The notes below the pieces were generated by a model that did not search any database, was not told where the DNA came from, and saw only the letters and a list, made by a program, of their open reading frames with translations. Of a stretch of DNA of 55,913 nt, positions 37,564 through 45,291 are shown piece after piece (the first letter of the stretch is position 1; each line of letters opens with the position of its first letter). The translations under genes and the position numbers were made by a program. Source of the stretch: Hydrogenophilaceae bacterium (GTDB taxonomy: Bacteria; Pseudomonadota; Alphaproteobacteria; Caulobacterales; Aquidulcibacteraceae); contig JACAEE010000047.1 in assembly GCA_013389015.1 (NCBI GenBank), forward strand, positions 1 to 55,913, written 5' to 3'.

Positions 37564-37861
37564 GGGGCCGCCCAGCGGGCGGGACGAGTGGAGGCGCCCA
37601 GATAGGGCAATCGGCGCTCGGGGGCAATCGCGCGGGGGGCTAAATCCGGACGCCGCGCGCGCGGCGCCGGCCTGCTGGTGCCGCCCTGGTCTCTCGCGTC
37701 CGCCGGCGCGCCGCCGTTGCTGGAGTCCGTCGAACGGCGGCAAGAACGTTAGGTTTTTCTGACGGAAGCGCCGCGTCCTCCTTGATGCGGATCGAGAGGG
37801 GCGAACGCGGCGCCGCCATGGTCTCTTGCCGGCGCCGCGCGCCCATGCTCGGCTGCGCACG

Positions 37862-38797
37862 ATGGCCAAGCTGGACTCCTATCTCGGCTGGAAAGTTGAT
37901 TTCGCGAACCCGCCCGGCGCGCCGGCGTTCGCGGGGCCGGACTCCGTTTCCTGGCGCGTGTTCAAGAACCCGGTCGCGCTGGGCGTCGGCGGGGTGGCGG
38001 CGGTGCTCTTGGAGTTCGCCGATGCGCGCATCCGCTCCGGCGTCTGGAATCATTCGACGTTCAAGCGTGATCCGCTTGGCCGCTCGGAACGCACCGGCAT
38101 GGCCGCCATGGTCGGCGTCTATGGCCCGATGGAGGCCGCGCGCCGCGTCATCCGCGGCGTCACCAACATGCACGCTCGCGTCGAAGGCGAAACGCCGGCG
38201 GGCGAGACCTATCGCGCGCTCGATGCCGCGCTTCTCGACTGGGTGAGCGCCACCGCCGGCTACGGCTTCCTCGCCGCCTACGACCGCTTCGTCGCGCCGC
38301 TCTCCGAAGCCGACAAGCGCCGCTATTACGCCGAGGGCGAGCCCGTCGCCCGGCTCTATGGCGTCGAGGCGACGTTGCGCTGCGACGAAGATTTCTTCGC
38401 CATGATGGAAACGCTCGCGCCGCGCTTCGAGCCGCATCCCATCGTCGAAGAATTCCTCGACATCATCGAGACCCGCCCGCTCGCCCGCGCCGGCCTCGCC
38501 GCGCCCCCGCGCTTCGTGCGCCGCGCGCTTGCCCGCGCCTCGGTTTCGATCCTGCCCTCGCTCGTGCGCGAGAAGCTGGCGCTGGGCCCCCGCTATGATC
38601 TGAGCGGCGCCGAGCGGGCGATGATCAAATCCCTCGGCGCTCTCGCCGACCGGATCTGCGTCCGCGACGCCCCGCCGGCGCAAGCCTGCCTGCGCCTCGG
38701 CCTGCCCGCCGACTTCCTCTATAAGAGCCGCAAGGCCCAGGCCCGCATCCTCGCGCAATGGCCCCGGCCCGCCGCGTCCCCCGTCCCCGCCGAGTGA
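37862..38797 (+). CDS. MpaB/DUF2236 family oxygenase
   Basis: 311 aa. The DUF2236 domain (MpaB and latex-clearing-protein family) starts near residue 20, with FKNPVALGVGGVAAVLLEF, VWNHSTFKRDPLGR and MVGVYGPMEAARRV. Proteins of this family bind heme b and are oxygenases or peroxidases of unclear substrate. There is no signal peptide. ATG 37862 is preferred because upstream in-frame codons are an Arg/Pro-rich non-conserved lead. It stands alone between tRNA-Ser and the rplU promoter. Confidence 0.88.
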   Translation: MAKLDSYLGWKVDFANPPGAPAFAGPDSVSWRVFKNPVALGVGGVAAVLLEFADARIRSGVWNHSTFKRDPLGRSERTGMAAMVGVYGPMEAARRVIRGVTNMHARVEGETPAGETYRALDAALLDWVSATAGYGFLAAYDRFVAPLSEADKRRYYAEGEPVARLYGVEATLRCDEDFFAMMETLAPRFEPHPIVEEFLDIIETRPLARAGLAAPPRFVRRALARASVSILPSLVREKLALGPRYDLSGAERAMIKSLGALADRICVRDAPPAQACLRLGLPADFLYKSRKAQARILAQWPRPAASPVPAE

Positions 38798-38842
38798 CCC
38801 CGCGCCCGCCGGTTTCCAGCCGGCCCGGCGTCATCCCCGCCA

Positions 38843-38872
38843 TTGACGCTTCGCCGGCCCCCCGCTTATAAG
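38843..38872 (+). promoter_or_regulatory. Sigma-70 promoter of rplU-rpmA
   Basis: TTGACG (38843-38848), an 18-base spacer and TATAAG (38867-38872), 70 bp before rplU. A GC-rich hairpin follows in the leader (about 38883-38906), which may matter for L21 feedback but is not a known element I can name. Confidence 0.7.
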
Positions 38873-38941
38873 CGCGCTCCCGTCCGCGCCCCTCGGCGCG
38901 GGCGACACGATGTTTTGCGCAATCCCCACGGGCTTCAGACG

Positions 38942-39256
38942 ATGTTTGCGATCATCAAGGCGGGCGGCCGCCAGTACCGCGTGGCCGAGGGCGACGAGAT
39001 CGTCGTCGAAAAACTGCCGGGCGAGGCGAAGACGAAGATCGACTTCGCTGAGGTCCTGATGGTGGGCGACGGCGACAAGGTCACGGTCGGCGCGCCGCTG
39101 GTGTCCGGCGCCAAGGTCGCCGGCGAGATCGTCGAGACCCGCAAGGGCGAGAAGGTGCTGGTGTTCAAGAAGCGGCGCCGCTCCACCTACCGCAGGAAGC
39201 GCGGCCATCGCCAGTTCGAGACCGTGGTGAAAATCACCAACGTCGCTGCATCGTAA
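38942..39256 (+). CDS. rplU: 50S ribosomal protein L21
   Basis: 104 aa, the full family length. [17 protein letters not shown] at the start and [16 protein letters not shown] near the end are the L21 signatures. It binds 23S rRNA in the large subunit. It is followed by rpmA 72 bp later, the near-universal order. Confidence 0.98.
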   Translation: MFAIIKAGGRQYRVAEGDEIVVEKLPGEAKTKIDFAEVLMVGDGDKVTVGAPLVSGAKVAGEIVETRKGEKVLVFKKRRRSTYRRKRGHRQFETVVKITNVAAS

Positions 39257-39328
39257 TGAATCTGTGAGCGTTTCGCCCCGGTTTCACCGCGTTTGGGCGA
39301 GACGGATAGAGCCAACGGAGAACGCGCC

Positions 39329-39595
39329 ATGGCGCATAAGAAGGCAGGCGGATCGTCCAGGAACGGTCGGGATTCACCGGGCCAGCGCCTCGGCGTGAAG
39401 CGGTTCGGCGGCCAGCGCGTGAACGCCGGCGAAATCCTCGTGCGTCAGCGCGGGACGAAATTCCATCCGGGCCGCAATGTCGGCCTCGGCCGCGATCACA
39501 CGCTGTTCGCGCTCTGCGACGGCGAAGTGCAGTTCGCGGTCAAACGCCAGGCGCGGACTTACGTATCCATCGCGCCGCTGGCCGCGAAACCCTAG
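39329..39595 (+). CDS. rpmA: 50S ribosomal protein L27
   Basis: 88 aa, full length. [21 protein letters not shown] at the N-terminus is the L27 signature that reaches the peptidyl-transferase centre; the protein starts directly at the mature end, without the Firmicute extension. Co-transcribed with rplU. Confidence 0.98.
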   Translation: MAHKKAGGSSRNGRDSPGQRLGVKRFGGQRVNAGEILVRQRGTKFHPGRNVGLGRDHTLFALCDGEVQFAVKRQARTYVSIAPLAAKP

Positions 39596-39614
39596 GCGAG
39601 ACCCGTGTGAGCCG

Positions 39615-39643
39615 CGGATCGCCTTGCTCGAAAAGGCGATCCG
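39615..39643 (+). terminator. Hairpin after rpmA
   Basis: A perfect 11-bp stem, CGGATCGCCTT (39615-39625) with 39633-39643, and a 7-base loop, 20 bp after the rpmA stop. It has no T run of its own and may act with the stronger terminator downstream or protect the mRNA end. Confidence 0.5.
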
Positions 39644-39660
39644 GGTCCCGAAATGCGTGC

Positions 39661-39696
39661 GGGGGAGCTGGATCGCCAGCTCCCCCGTTTTCGTTT
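39661..39696 (+). terminator. Intrinsic terminator of rplU-rpmA
   Basis: A perfect 11-bp stem, GGGGGAGCTGG (39661-39671) and CCAGCTCCCCC (39676-39686), with loop ATCG, followed by GTTTTCGTTT. A strong Rho-independent terminator, 66 bp after rpmA and 23 bp before the next gene. Confidence 0.9.
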
Positions 39697-39718
39697 CCGC
39701 GCGTGAGGGACCAGACCC

Positions 39719-40318
39719 ATGCCAAGACGGCCGCCCCCCGAACGCCCCGAGCCGCCACGGCCGCGCTTGGCGGAGCGCTACCTCACTCAGCGCCTCGTCC
39801 TGCGCCCGCTCGAATTCGAAGACGCCGCCCGCGTGTCGCGCTTCACCTCGGATCCGGCGGTGGCGCGCATGGTCGGGATGATCCCGCTCCCGCACCCGCG
39901 CATCTGCGCCGAGGGCTGGATCCAGATCATGAAGGCGCGCGCCCCGCTCGCGCGCGACTTCCCGTATGCGGTCGAGCTGCCGGGGGAGGGGATGATCGGC
40001 TGCATCGGCGTCCACGCACGCGGCGAGGGCGAGCGCGCGCGCCTGTACGAACTCGGCTATTGGTTCGGCCGCCCTTATTGGGGCGAAGGCTTCGCCACCG
40101 AGGCCGCCAAGCGCCTGGCCGCGGCCGCGCAAGCGCTCGGCCAGATCATCGCCGGCCACTATCTCGACAATCCCGCCTCCGGCCGCGTGCTGGAAAAGGC
40201 GGGCTTCGTCGATGTCGGCCGCATTGAGAAGCGCTTCTCGCTCGCCCGCGCCGCGAAGGTCGAGACGCGGATCATGGCGCTCGCCGCCGCCGCGGGCGAA
40301 TGGCGCGAGAGCGCCTGA
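39719..40318 (+). CDS. GNAT acetyltransferase, RimJ/RimL-like
   Basis: 199 aa. After a Pro/Arg-rich lead, LTQRLVLRPLEFEDAARV opens a RimJ/RimL-type GNAT fold. ELGYWFGRPYWGEGFATEAA is the usual acetyl-CoA-binding region and DNPASGRVLEKAGF the C-terminal signature. N-acetylates a small molecule or a protein N-terminus; substrate unknown. Confidence 0.92.
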   Translation: MPRRPPPERPEPPRPRLAERYLTQRLVLRPLEFEDAARVSRFTSDPAVARMVGMIPLPHPRICAEGWIQIMKARAPLARDFPYAVELPGEGMIGCIGVHARGEGERARLYELGYWFGRPYWGEGFATEAAKRLAAAAQALGQIIAGHYLDNPASGRVLEKAGFVDVGRIEKRFSLARAAKVETRIMALAAAAGEWRESA

Positions 40319-40351
40319 CCGCTGCGCGCGATCTTGCGCTAAGCTCGGCGC

Positions 40352-40942
40352 ATGATCGACGCCGTTGAGCCGCTCACGCCCGCGCGCTGGAAGGATTTCG
40401 AAGATCTGTTCGGGCCTTCCGGCGCGTGCATGGGGTGCTGGTGCATGTATTGGCGCCTGCCGCGCAAGGACTGGGAGGCCGCGCGCGGCGCCGCCGCCAA
40501 GGCCTTCTTCAAGGCGCGGGTGAAAAAGGGGCCTCCCCCGGGCGTGCTCGCCTACGCCGAGGGCGAAGCGGTCGGCTGGCTGCAGATCGGCCCGCGCGCC
40601 GACGTTCCGCAATGGAACGGCCCAAAGCGCGTCTCCGCGCCGCTCGACGATGCGCCGGTCACGGACGATCGCGTCTGGGCGGCGAGCTGCTTCTTCGTCC
40701 GCCGCGGCTGTCGCGGCAAGGGCGTGACGAAGGCGCTGCTTGAAGGCGCCGTGGCGTTCGCCCGCGCGCGCGGCGCGCGCCTGATCGAGGCCTGTCCGCA
40801 CGAAGGCGAGACCCGCCTCGACGCCGCCTCGCTCTATGTCGGCGCCGCCGAAGTCTTCAGGCGCGCCGGCTTCAAGGAAGTCGCCCGCCGCAAGTCCAAT
40901 CGTCCCTTGATGCGTATAGTCCTGAGAAGGAGGAGCGCATGA
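40352..40942 (+). CDS. GNAT acetyltransferase, Cys-rich N-terminus
   Basis: 196 aa. The N-terminus has a Trp/Cys cluster (GACMGCWCMYWRLP) seen in a subfamily of GNATs, then SCFFVRRGCRGKGVTKALLEGA, the acetyl-CoA loop, and VFRRAGFKEVARR at the end. Its stop overlaps the next start by 4 bp, so the two are one transcript. Substrate unknown. Confidence 0.9.
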   Translation: MIDAVEPLTPARWKDFEDLFGPSGACMGCWCMYWRLPRKDWEAARGAAAKAFFKARVKKGPPPGVLAYAEGEAVGWLQIGPRADVPQWNGPKRVSAPLDDAPVTDDRVWAASCFFVRRGCRGKGVTKALLEGAVAFARARGARLIEACPHEGETRLDAASLYVGAAEVFRRAGFKEVARRKSNRPLMRIVLRRRSA

Positions 40943-41436
40943 GCATCATCAGGGAGCGCCGGACGGCGCGTCTCGAAGGCGATTTCGTCGTCTTCCTCAT
41001 CGGCATGCGCATCAACAAGCTTTGGAAGGTCTGGAAGTGGTGGCCGGTGGCCGCCGCCATGCCGCGGATGCTGTTTGAGCTGATGGCGAAGCCCGAACTG
41101 GGCCTGCTGCACGCGCGCACGCATTTCGGCCTGCGCAACATCATGGTGGTGCAGTATTGGCGCAGCTTTCAGGCGCTGCACGATTACGCCGTCAACGCCG
41201 AGGCCGCCCATCTGCCCGCCTGGCGCGCCTTCAACAAGGCGATCGCCTCCAACGGCGACGTCGGCATCTGGCACGAGACGTTTCTGGTGCCCGCCGGCGC
41301 CCACGAAAGCGTCTACAACAACATGCCTCTCTTCGGCCTGGCCCTGGCCGGCGAAAGCGTCCCCGCGACCGGCCAGCGCAAATCCGCCAAAGGCCGCCTC
41401 AAACAGAGCGACGGCGCCGATCAGCCCGTGGCGTGA
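40939..41436 (+). CDS. DUF4188-like protein
   Basis: 165 aa. It resembles the DUF4188 family (monooxygenase-like dimeric fold): GDFVVFLIGMRINKLWKVWKW, HFGLRNIMVVQYWRSFQAL and HETFLVPAGAHESVYNNMP. No cofactor motif. It is coupled to the GNAT before it by a 4-bp overlap. Confidence 0.88.
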   Translation: MSIIRERRTARLEGDFVVFLIGMRINKLWKVWKWWPVAAAMPRMLFELMAKPELGLLHARTHFGLRNIMVVQYWRSFQALHDYAVNAEAAHLPAWRAFNKAIASNGDVGIWHETFLVPAGAHESVYNNMPLFGLALAGESVPATGQRKSAKGRLKQSDGADQPVA

Positions 41437-41494
41437 GCGTCGCCAGCGCGACTGAAGGGGCGCTAGAGCGCGTGGCGATCAGCCAGGATCACCT

Positions 41495-41627
41495 TCCCTC
41501 ATTCCGGCCGCAGCGTTGCGGAGCAACGCGGAGAGCCGGAACCCAGAAGCTCGTCGAGCGCCGCGCCTTCGCCGCTGGGTTCCGGGTCTCCCCCGCGCTT
41601 TAGCGATGGTTCGCCCGGAATGAGGGA
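41495..41627. repeat. Palindromic intergenic repeat
   Basis: Outer arms TCCCTCATTCCGG (41495-41507) and its reverse complement (41615-41627) enclose two further inverted pairs: GCGTTGC with GCAACGC, and CCGGAACCCAG with CTGGGTTCCGG. Nested palindromes of this wording are scattered in intergenic regions of many alphaproteobacterial genomes. It lies between two convergent genes and could also end transcription. Confidence 0.75.
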
Positions 41628-41660
41628 GGAGAGAATGAATCCGTTTGATCGCAACAAGCG

Positions 41661-42338
41661 CTATATCTTCGCCGCGACGCGATCGAGAATTTCGCTGAAC
41701 GCCGCCGTCCGCGGCGCAAAGCGCTGATCCGCGATCCCGCGCACGCTCGCAGGCGCGCGCGCCGGCGAGCCCGCGTCAAACGGCGGCGCAGGATCATACT
41801 CGAGCGCGAGCTGGATCGCTTGCGCCGCCTCCGGTCCTGCGATCTCGTTCACGAGCACGAACGCGAAATCGATCCCCGCCGTGACGCCCCCGCCCGTGAA
41901 CAGGTTCCCGTCGCGCACCACGCGTCCGCGTTCTGGAATTGCGCCCACGCGCGCCAGGAGTTCGTGATACGCCCAGTGCGTCGTCGCGCGCTTGCCTTTG
42001 AGCAGCCCCGCCGCGCCGAGAATGAAGGCCCCCGTGCACACGCTCGTCACGTAGCGCGCGCGTGCGCCCTGCGCGCGCACATAGCCAAGCGTCGCCTCAT
42101 CCTCCACCGCCTGATCGACGCCGAATCCGCCCGGGACGCACAGCAGATCGAGCGGCGGCGCCGTATCGAACGTCGCCGTCGGCGCGAGCGACAATCCGCA
42201 ATCGGACGGAACCGGATCCATCGTCTTGGCGACGATATGCGTGCTCCAGCCGGGAATCCGCGAAAGCACTTGCAGCGGGCCGGTGAAGTCGAGCTGCGTG
42301 AGATTGGGAAAGATTACGAATCCGGCGTTGGAGCGCAT
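41661..42338 (-). CDS. DJ-1/PfpI family protein, isonitrile hydratase-like
   Basis: 225 aa. A GATase1-like fold: FVIFPNLTQLDFTGPLQVL, CVPGGFGVDQ and the nucleophile elbow SVCTGAFILGAAGLLKGKRA with the catalytic Cys. It lacks the AraC-type C-terminus of GlxA regulators, so it is an enzyme of the isonitrile hydratase type or a related hydratase. I chose ATG 42338; the frame is open to 42395 without better evidence. Divergent from the first curlin gene. Confidence 0.9.
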   Translation of the reverse strand: MRSNAGFVIFPNLTQLDFTGPLQVLSRIPGWSTHIVAKTMDPVPSDCGLSLAPTATFDTAPPLDLLCVPGGFGVDQAVEDEATLGYVRAQGARARYVTSVCTGAFILGAAGLLKGKRATTHWAYHELLARVGAIPERGRVVRDGNLFTGGGVTAGIDFAFVLVNEIAGPEAAQAIQLALEYDPAPPFDAGSPARAPASVRGIADQRFAPRTAAFSEILDRVAAKI

Positions 42339-42514
42339 GGCGTGTCCTCGCGCGAAGGCAGGCATGTGTGTCGGGTCGTCTATGTGTATCGGCAAGGATC
42401 AAGAAAGGCGAGCGCGATTCATTCAGGTTCCGCTCATCCAGAGCGCGTCACAGTGCGTCTCGTTCGAGCGCGGACGAGGGAGCGCGAGACGGTCAGTGTT
42501 GGGAGCTTGAACAG

Positions 42515-43024
42515 ATGAAGCGTTTCCTTGTTGCAACAGCCGCCGCGCTGCTCACGGCCGGCGTCGGCGTCTCCGCCGCCTCGGCGCAGACCAACCGTGT
42601 CCGCGTCGAGCAATCAGGCTACGACAACGGCGCAGCCGCGGTGCAGAACGGCGAGCGCAACGGCGCCGTCGTCGTCCAGGGCGGCCAAGGCCACTATGCG
42701 CGCGGCGTGCAGCGCGGCCACAATAACTTCCTGCGCATGGATCAGTACGGCACGCGCAATCACGTGACCACCGCGCAGCGCGGCTCATCCAATTACGCCG
42801 TCACGGCGCAGGAAGGCCGGCGCATGCGCGCCGATACGCTGCAGACCGGCGTCGGCAATATCAGCGGAATCGCGCAGATCGGCAGCGGCCACACCGCCGT
42901 CGCGGACCAGGACGGCGTCGACAACACCTCCGCGATCATCCAGACCGGGTCTGGCCAGGACGCGCGCGTGCGCCAGAGCGGAGAGGGCAACATCTCCGTC
43001 GTCATCCAAGGCGGCTATGACTGA
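42515..43024 (+). CDS. Curlin-repeat protein (curli subunit-like)
   Basis: 169 aa. The signal peptide is residues 1-24, ending ASAQ. The mature part is about six curlin repeats with the register N-x-A-x-V-x-Q-x-G, for example NGAVVVQGGQ, NHVTTAQRG, NISGIAQIGSG and NISVVIQGG. Such repeats stack into beta-helical amyloid fibres outside the cell. It is followed by csgH and a second curlin gene, so this is a fibre-forming cluster. The curli pore csgG and csgE/F are not in this window. Confidence 0.92.
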   Translation: MKRFLVATAAALLTAGVGVSAASAQTNRVRVEQSGYDNGAAAVQNGERNGAVVVQGGQGHYARGVQRGHNNFLRMDQYGTRNHVTTAQRGSSNYAVTAQEGRRMRADTLQTGVGNISGIAQIGSGHTAVADQDGVDNTSAIIQTGSGQDARVRQSGEGNISVVIQGGYD

Positions 43025-43091
43025 CGCGCGCGGCGCGTCGCGGACGGGCGGCGTGGGCCAAACCCGCGCCGCCGCTTTCCGGGAGAATTCC

Positions 43092-43493
43092 ATGACCCAT
43101 GGCGTCTATGCCTCGCGCACGGCTGTCGCGGCGCTCCTGACTCTTGCAGCTGTCGCCTGCGCGGCGCCGGCCCAATCCCATCCGCCGGACGCGGCGCACG
43201 TCGCGAGCGACCGTCGCGGCGAGTGCGTCATCACCGCCACGTCCACCCGAGGCGGCGTGCGCATCGAAGCCGACGCCGAATCACGCGGCGACGGCGAATA
43301 CAGTCTCGTCATCGTCAAGCGCGGACCTGACGGCGAATCGAGCATCGTCCAGGGCGGCGCGCTGCGCGACGCCGACCCAGACAGCCCGCTTGCCGGCGCC
43401 GAGATCTCGCTCGAACGCGGCGCGCGATTCCGCGCCACGCTCACCATCCACGATTCCGCCGGAGTGACATGCCGTGATGAGATCCGCTCCTAA
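43092..43493 (+). CDS. csgH: CsgH-like curli chaperone
   Basis: 133 aa. Signal peptide of about 30 residues (TAVAALLTLAAVACAAPAQS), then an immunoglobulin-like beta sandwich: CVITATSTRGGVRIEADAES, GEYSLVIVKRG and SIVQGGALR, which match the alphaproteobacterial CsgH (a CsgC-like inhibitor of premature amyloid). Periplasmic. Its end overlaps the next curlin start by about 17-20 bp, so the genes are coupled. Confidence 0.85.
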   Translation: MTHGVYASRTAVAALLTLAAVACAAPAQSHPPDAAHVASDRRGECVITATSTRGGVRIEADAESRGDGEYSLVIVKRGPDGESSIVQGGALRDADPDSPLAGAEISLERGARFRATLTIHDSAGVTCRDEIRS

Positions 43494-43944
43494 CGCGGCG
43501 CGCGCCATGCTCGCGGCGCTGAGCCTCTTTTCGTTCGCCGCGTCCGCCGCCTCCGCCCAGACTGGGCGCGGCGGCGCCGTCATCGATCAGCGCGGCGAAG
43601 GCAATGGCGCAGTCATGGTTCAGAACGACTCAAGCGCCGGCGCAGGTCAGCGCGCCGCCATCGTTCAGCGCGGCGCATCCAATGCCGGGCGCATTGTCCA
43701 GCACGGCGCCGGCAACACCGCGATGCTGCGCCAGAGCGGGCGCAACAACGAGGGCGCTGTCATACAGTCCGGCGACGGCAATACCGGCTGCCTCATTCAA
43801 CGCGGCGCTGGGCTCTCCGGCGCCCTGGTGCAGACGGGCGACGGCCTTGCGCGCGCAGTGGTGCAGACTCGCCAGGGCGCCCATGACGTCTCGCCGCATC
43901 TGTGCAGCGTCGGCGCCGGCGCCCATTGGGGCGCACGCCGCTGA
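43474..43944 (+). CDS. Second curlin-repeat protein
   Basis: 156 aa. Start GTG 43474 or ATG 43477. Signal peptide ending ASAQ near residue 29, then about five curlin repeats: GNGAVMVQNDS, RAAIVQRGASN, RIVQHGAGN, AMLRQSGRNN and GAVIQSGDGN. The C-terminus departs from the repeat and has two cysteines (GCLIQ and LCSVG). By analogy with CsgA/CsgB, one of the two curlin proteins may nucleate the other; I cannot say which. Confidence 0.9.
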   Translation: MMRSAPNAARAMLAALSLFSFAASAASAQTGRGGAVIDQRGEGNGAVMVQNDSSAGAGQRAAIVQRGASNAGRIVQHGAGNTAMLRQSGRNNEGAVIQSGDGNTGCLIQRGAGLSGALVQTGDGLARAVVQTRQGAHDVSPHLCSVGAGAHWGARR

Positions 43945-44047
43945 CGCAGCGACATCAACGACCGTCGCCTGCCTCCATCGCGAGGTCCGATTTCGGCCAG
44001 ACCGCTTCCGCCCGCAGCGCGTATCCATAGGCGGTGCAGGAGATTCC

Positions 44048-44518
44048 ATGGCCCGCTTTCAGGTCGCCCCCATTTCCCCCGCAGCCGTGGCCGAGGCCGC
44101 ACGCCGCCTCGCCGCCGGCGATCCCGCCGTCGCGCTGCGCACGGTCGACGCGCCCGTCGGCTATCCCTGCCGGCTGACGCTTGAAGAAGCCCCCCTGGGC
44201 GAGCAAGTGCTGCTGTTCCGCTATCGCCCGTTCGGCGCCGTTACGCCGTACACGGAGGAAGGCCCGATTTTCGCGCGCCTGCACGCGGCGCCCGCGCAGC
44301 TTCCGCCGGGCGCGCTGCCGCCCTTCATGGCCGGCCGCAAGCTCGTGAGCGTGCGGCGCTACGATCATGCCGGCGCCATCGCCGGCGCCGAGATTGTCGC
44401 TCCCGAGGATTGCGCCGCCGCGATCGCTTCCGCGCTCGATGATCCGGCGGTCGAATGCGTCCACGTTCGCAACGCCGGCTATGGCTGCTTTCTCTTCCGC
44501 GCGGATCGCGCGGCCTGA
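44048..44518 (+). CDS. DUF1203 family protein
   Basis: 156 aa. The family pattern is clear: GYPCRLTLEEAPLGEQVLLF, YRPFG, PYTEEGPIFARL and the C-terminal CVHVRNAGYGCFLF. Function unknown; cytoplasmic. ATG 44048 starts the conserved part; the longer frame upstream overlaps the curlin gene and is not coding. It lies three bases from the convergent regA stop. Confidence 0.9.
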   Translation: MARFQVAPISPAAVAEAARRLAAGDPAVALRTVDAPVGYPCRLTLEEAPLGEQVLLFRYRPFGAVTPYTEEGPIFARLHAAPAQLPPGALPPFMAGRKLVSVRRYDHAGAIAGAEIVAPEDCAAAIASALDDPAVECVHVRNAGYGCFLFRADRAA

Positions 44519-44520
44519 GG

Positions 44521-45066
44521 CTAGCGCGGCGCGCGCTTGGCCAGAATCCGCTGCAGCGTGCGGCGATGCATGTTGAGCCGCCGCGCCGTCTCCGAGACAT
44601 TGTGCCCGCAGAGTTCGTAGACGCGCTGGATATGCTCCCAGCGCACGCGGTCCGCGCTCATGGGATTGTCCGGCGGCGCGGGCTTGTCGGACGGCGGCGC
44701 CAGCAGCGCCTTCACCACATCATCGACGTCGGCCGGCTTGGGCAGGTAGTCCACCGCGCCGGCCTTCACGGCCGCGACCGCCGTCGCGATCGCCCCGTAT
44801 CCCGTCAGCATGATCACGCGGCACTCGGGCCGCTTCTTGTTCAGCAATTCGACCACCGAAAGCCCGGAGCCGTCCTCCAATCGAAGATCGAGTACGGCAT
44901 AGGCCGGCGCTTGCTGCTGAACGGCTTCCGAGGCCTCGGCGACGGAGCCCGCCTGCGCCACCTGGAATCCGCGCTGTTCCAACGCCCGGGCCATGCGCTG
45001 CCGGAACGGGGCGTCGTCGTCGAGAAGCAGGAGGGAAGCGTCCCCGGACGGAGCGGAGAGAGTCAT
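44521..45066 (-). CDS. regA: Response regulator RegA/ActR/PrrA
   Basis: 181 aa. The receiver domain has LLLDDDAPFRQRM, the phospho-acceptor Asp in AVLDLRLEDG, and LTGYG with the Lys of LPKPAD. A proline linker leads to the Fis-type HTH NVSETARRLNMHRRTLQRIL, which is diagnostic of RegA. It controls redox-dependent genes (respiration, and photosynthesis or carbon/nitrogen fixation where present). Start ATG 45066. It is downstream of regB on the same strand, with a 225-bp gap, so it may have its own promoter. Confidence 0.95.
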   Translation of the reverse strand: MTLSAPSGDASLLLLDDDAPFRQRMARALEQRGFQVAQAGSVAEASEAVQQQAPAYAVLDLRLEDGSGLSVVELLNKKRPECRVIMLTGYGAIATAVAAVKAGAVDYLPKPADVDDVVKALLAPPSDKPAPPDNPMSADRVRWEHIQRVYELCGHNVSETARRLNMHRRTLQRILAKRAPR

Positions 45067-45291
45067 AATGCTGACTTTACAATATTTCAGCGACAATCAA
45101 ATCCAAGACTGCGCCGTTAACCACGCTTGTCGATCACAAGGCGGCGCGCAACCGAGCGCGGCGAACGAACGTCGCCCCTACAAGGCGCGAGCGACCTTCA
45201 GAGTCACGAGCCGCTCAAGGCGCTTTGATTCTAACATCTCTTTTTTGGATTTGAAGCGTGCAGCGGCCCGATGATGACGCAAGCGCCGGCG

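Noticed and set aside
37640-38758. 372-aa open frame on the minus strand
   Set aside because: Antisense to the DUF2236 gene, with Gly/Arg/Ala low-complexity composition.
39374-40801. 475-aa minus-strand open frame
   Set aside because: It spans rpmA, the terminator and two GNAT genes on the other strand; it is a GC-rich shadow.
42515-43944. Possible tandem DNA repeats
   Set aside because: The periodicity is at the protein level (curlin repeats); the DNA units differ too much to be a tandem array or a CRISPR.
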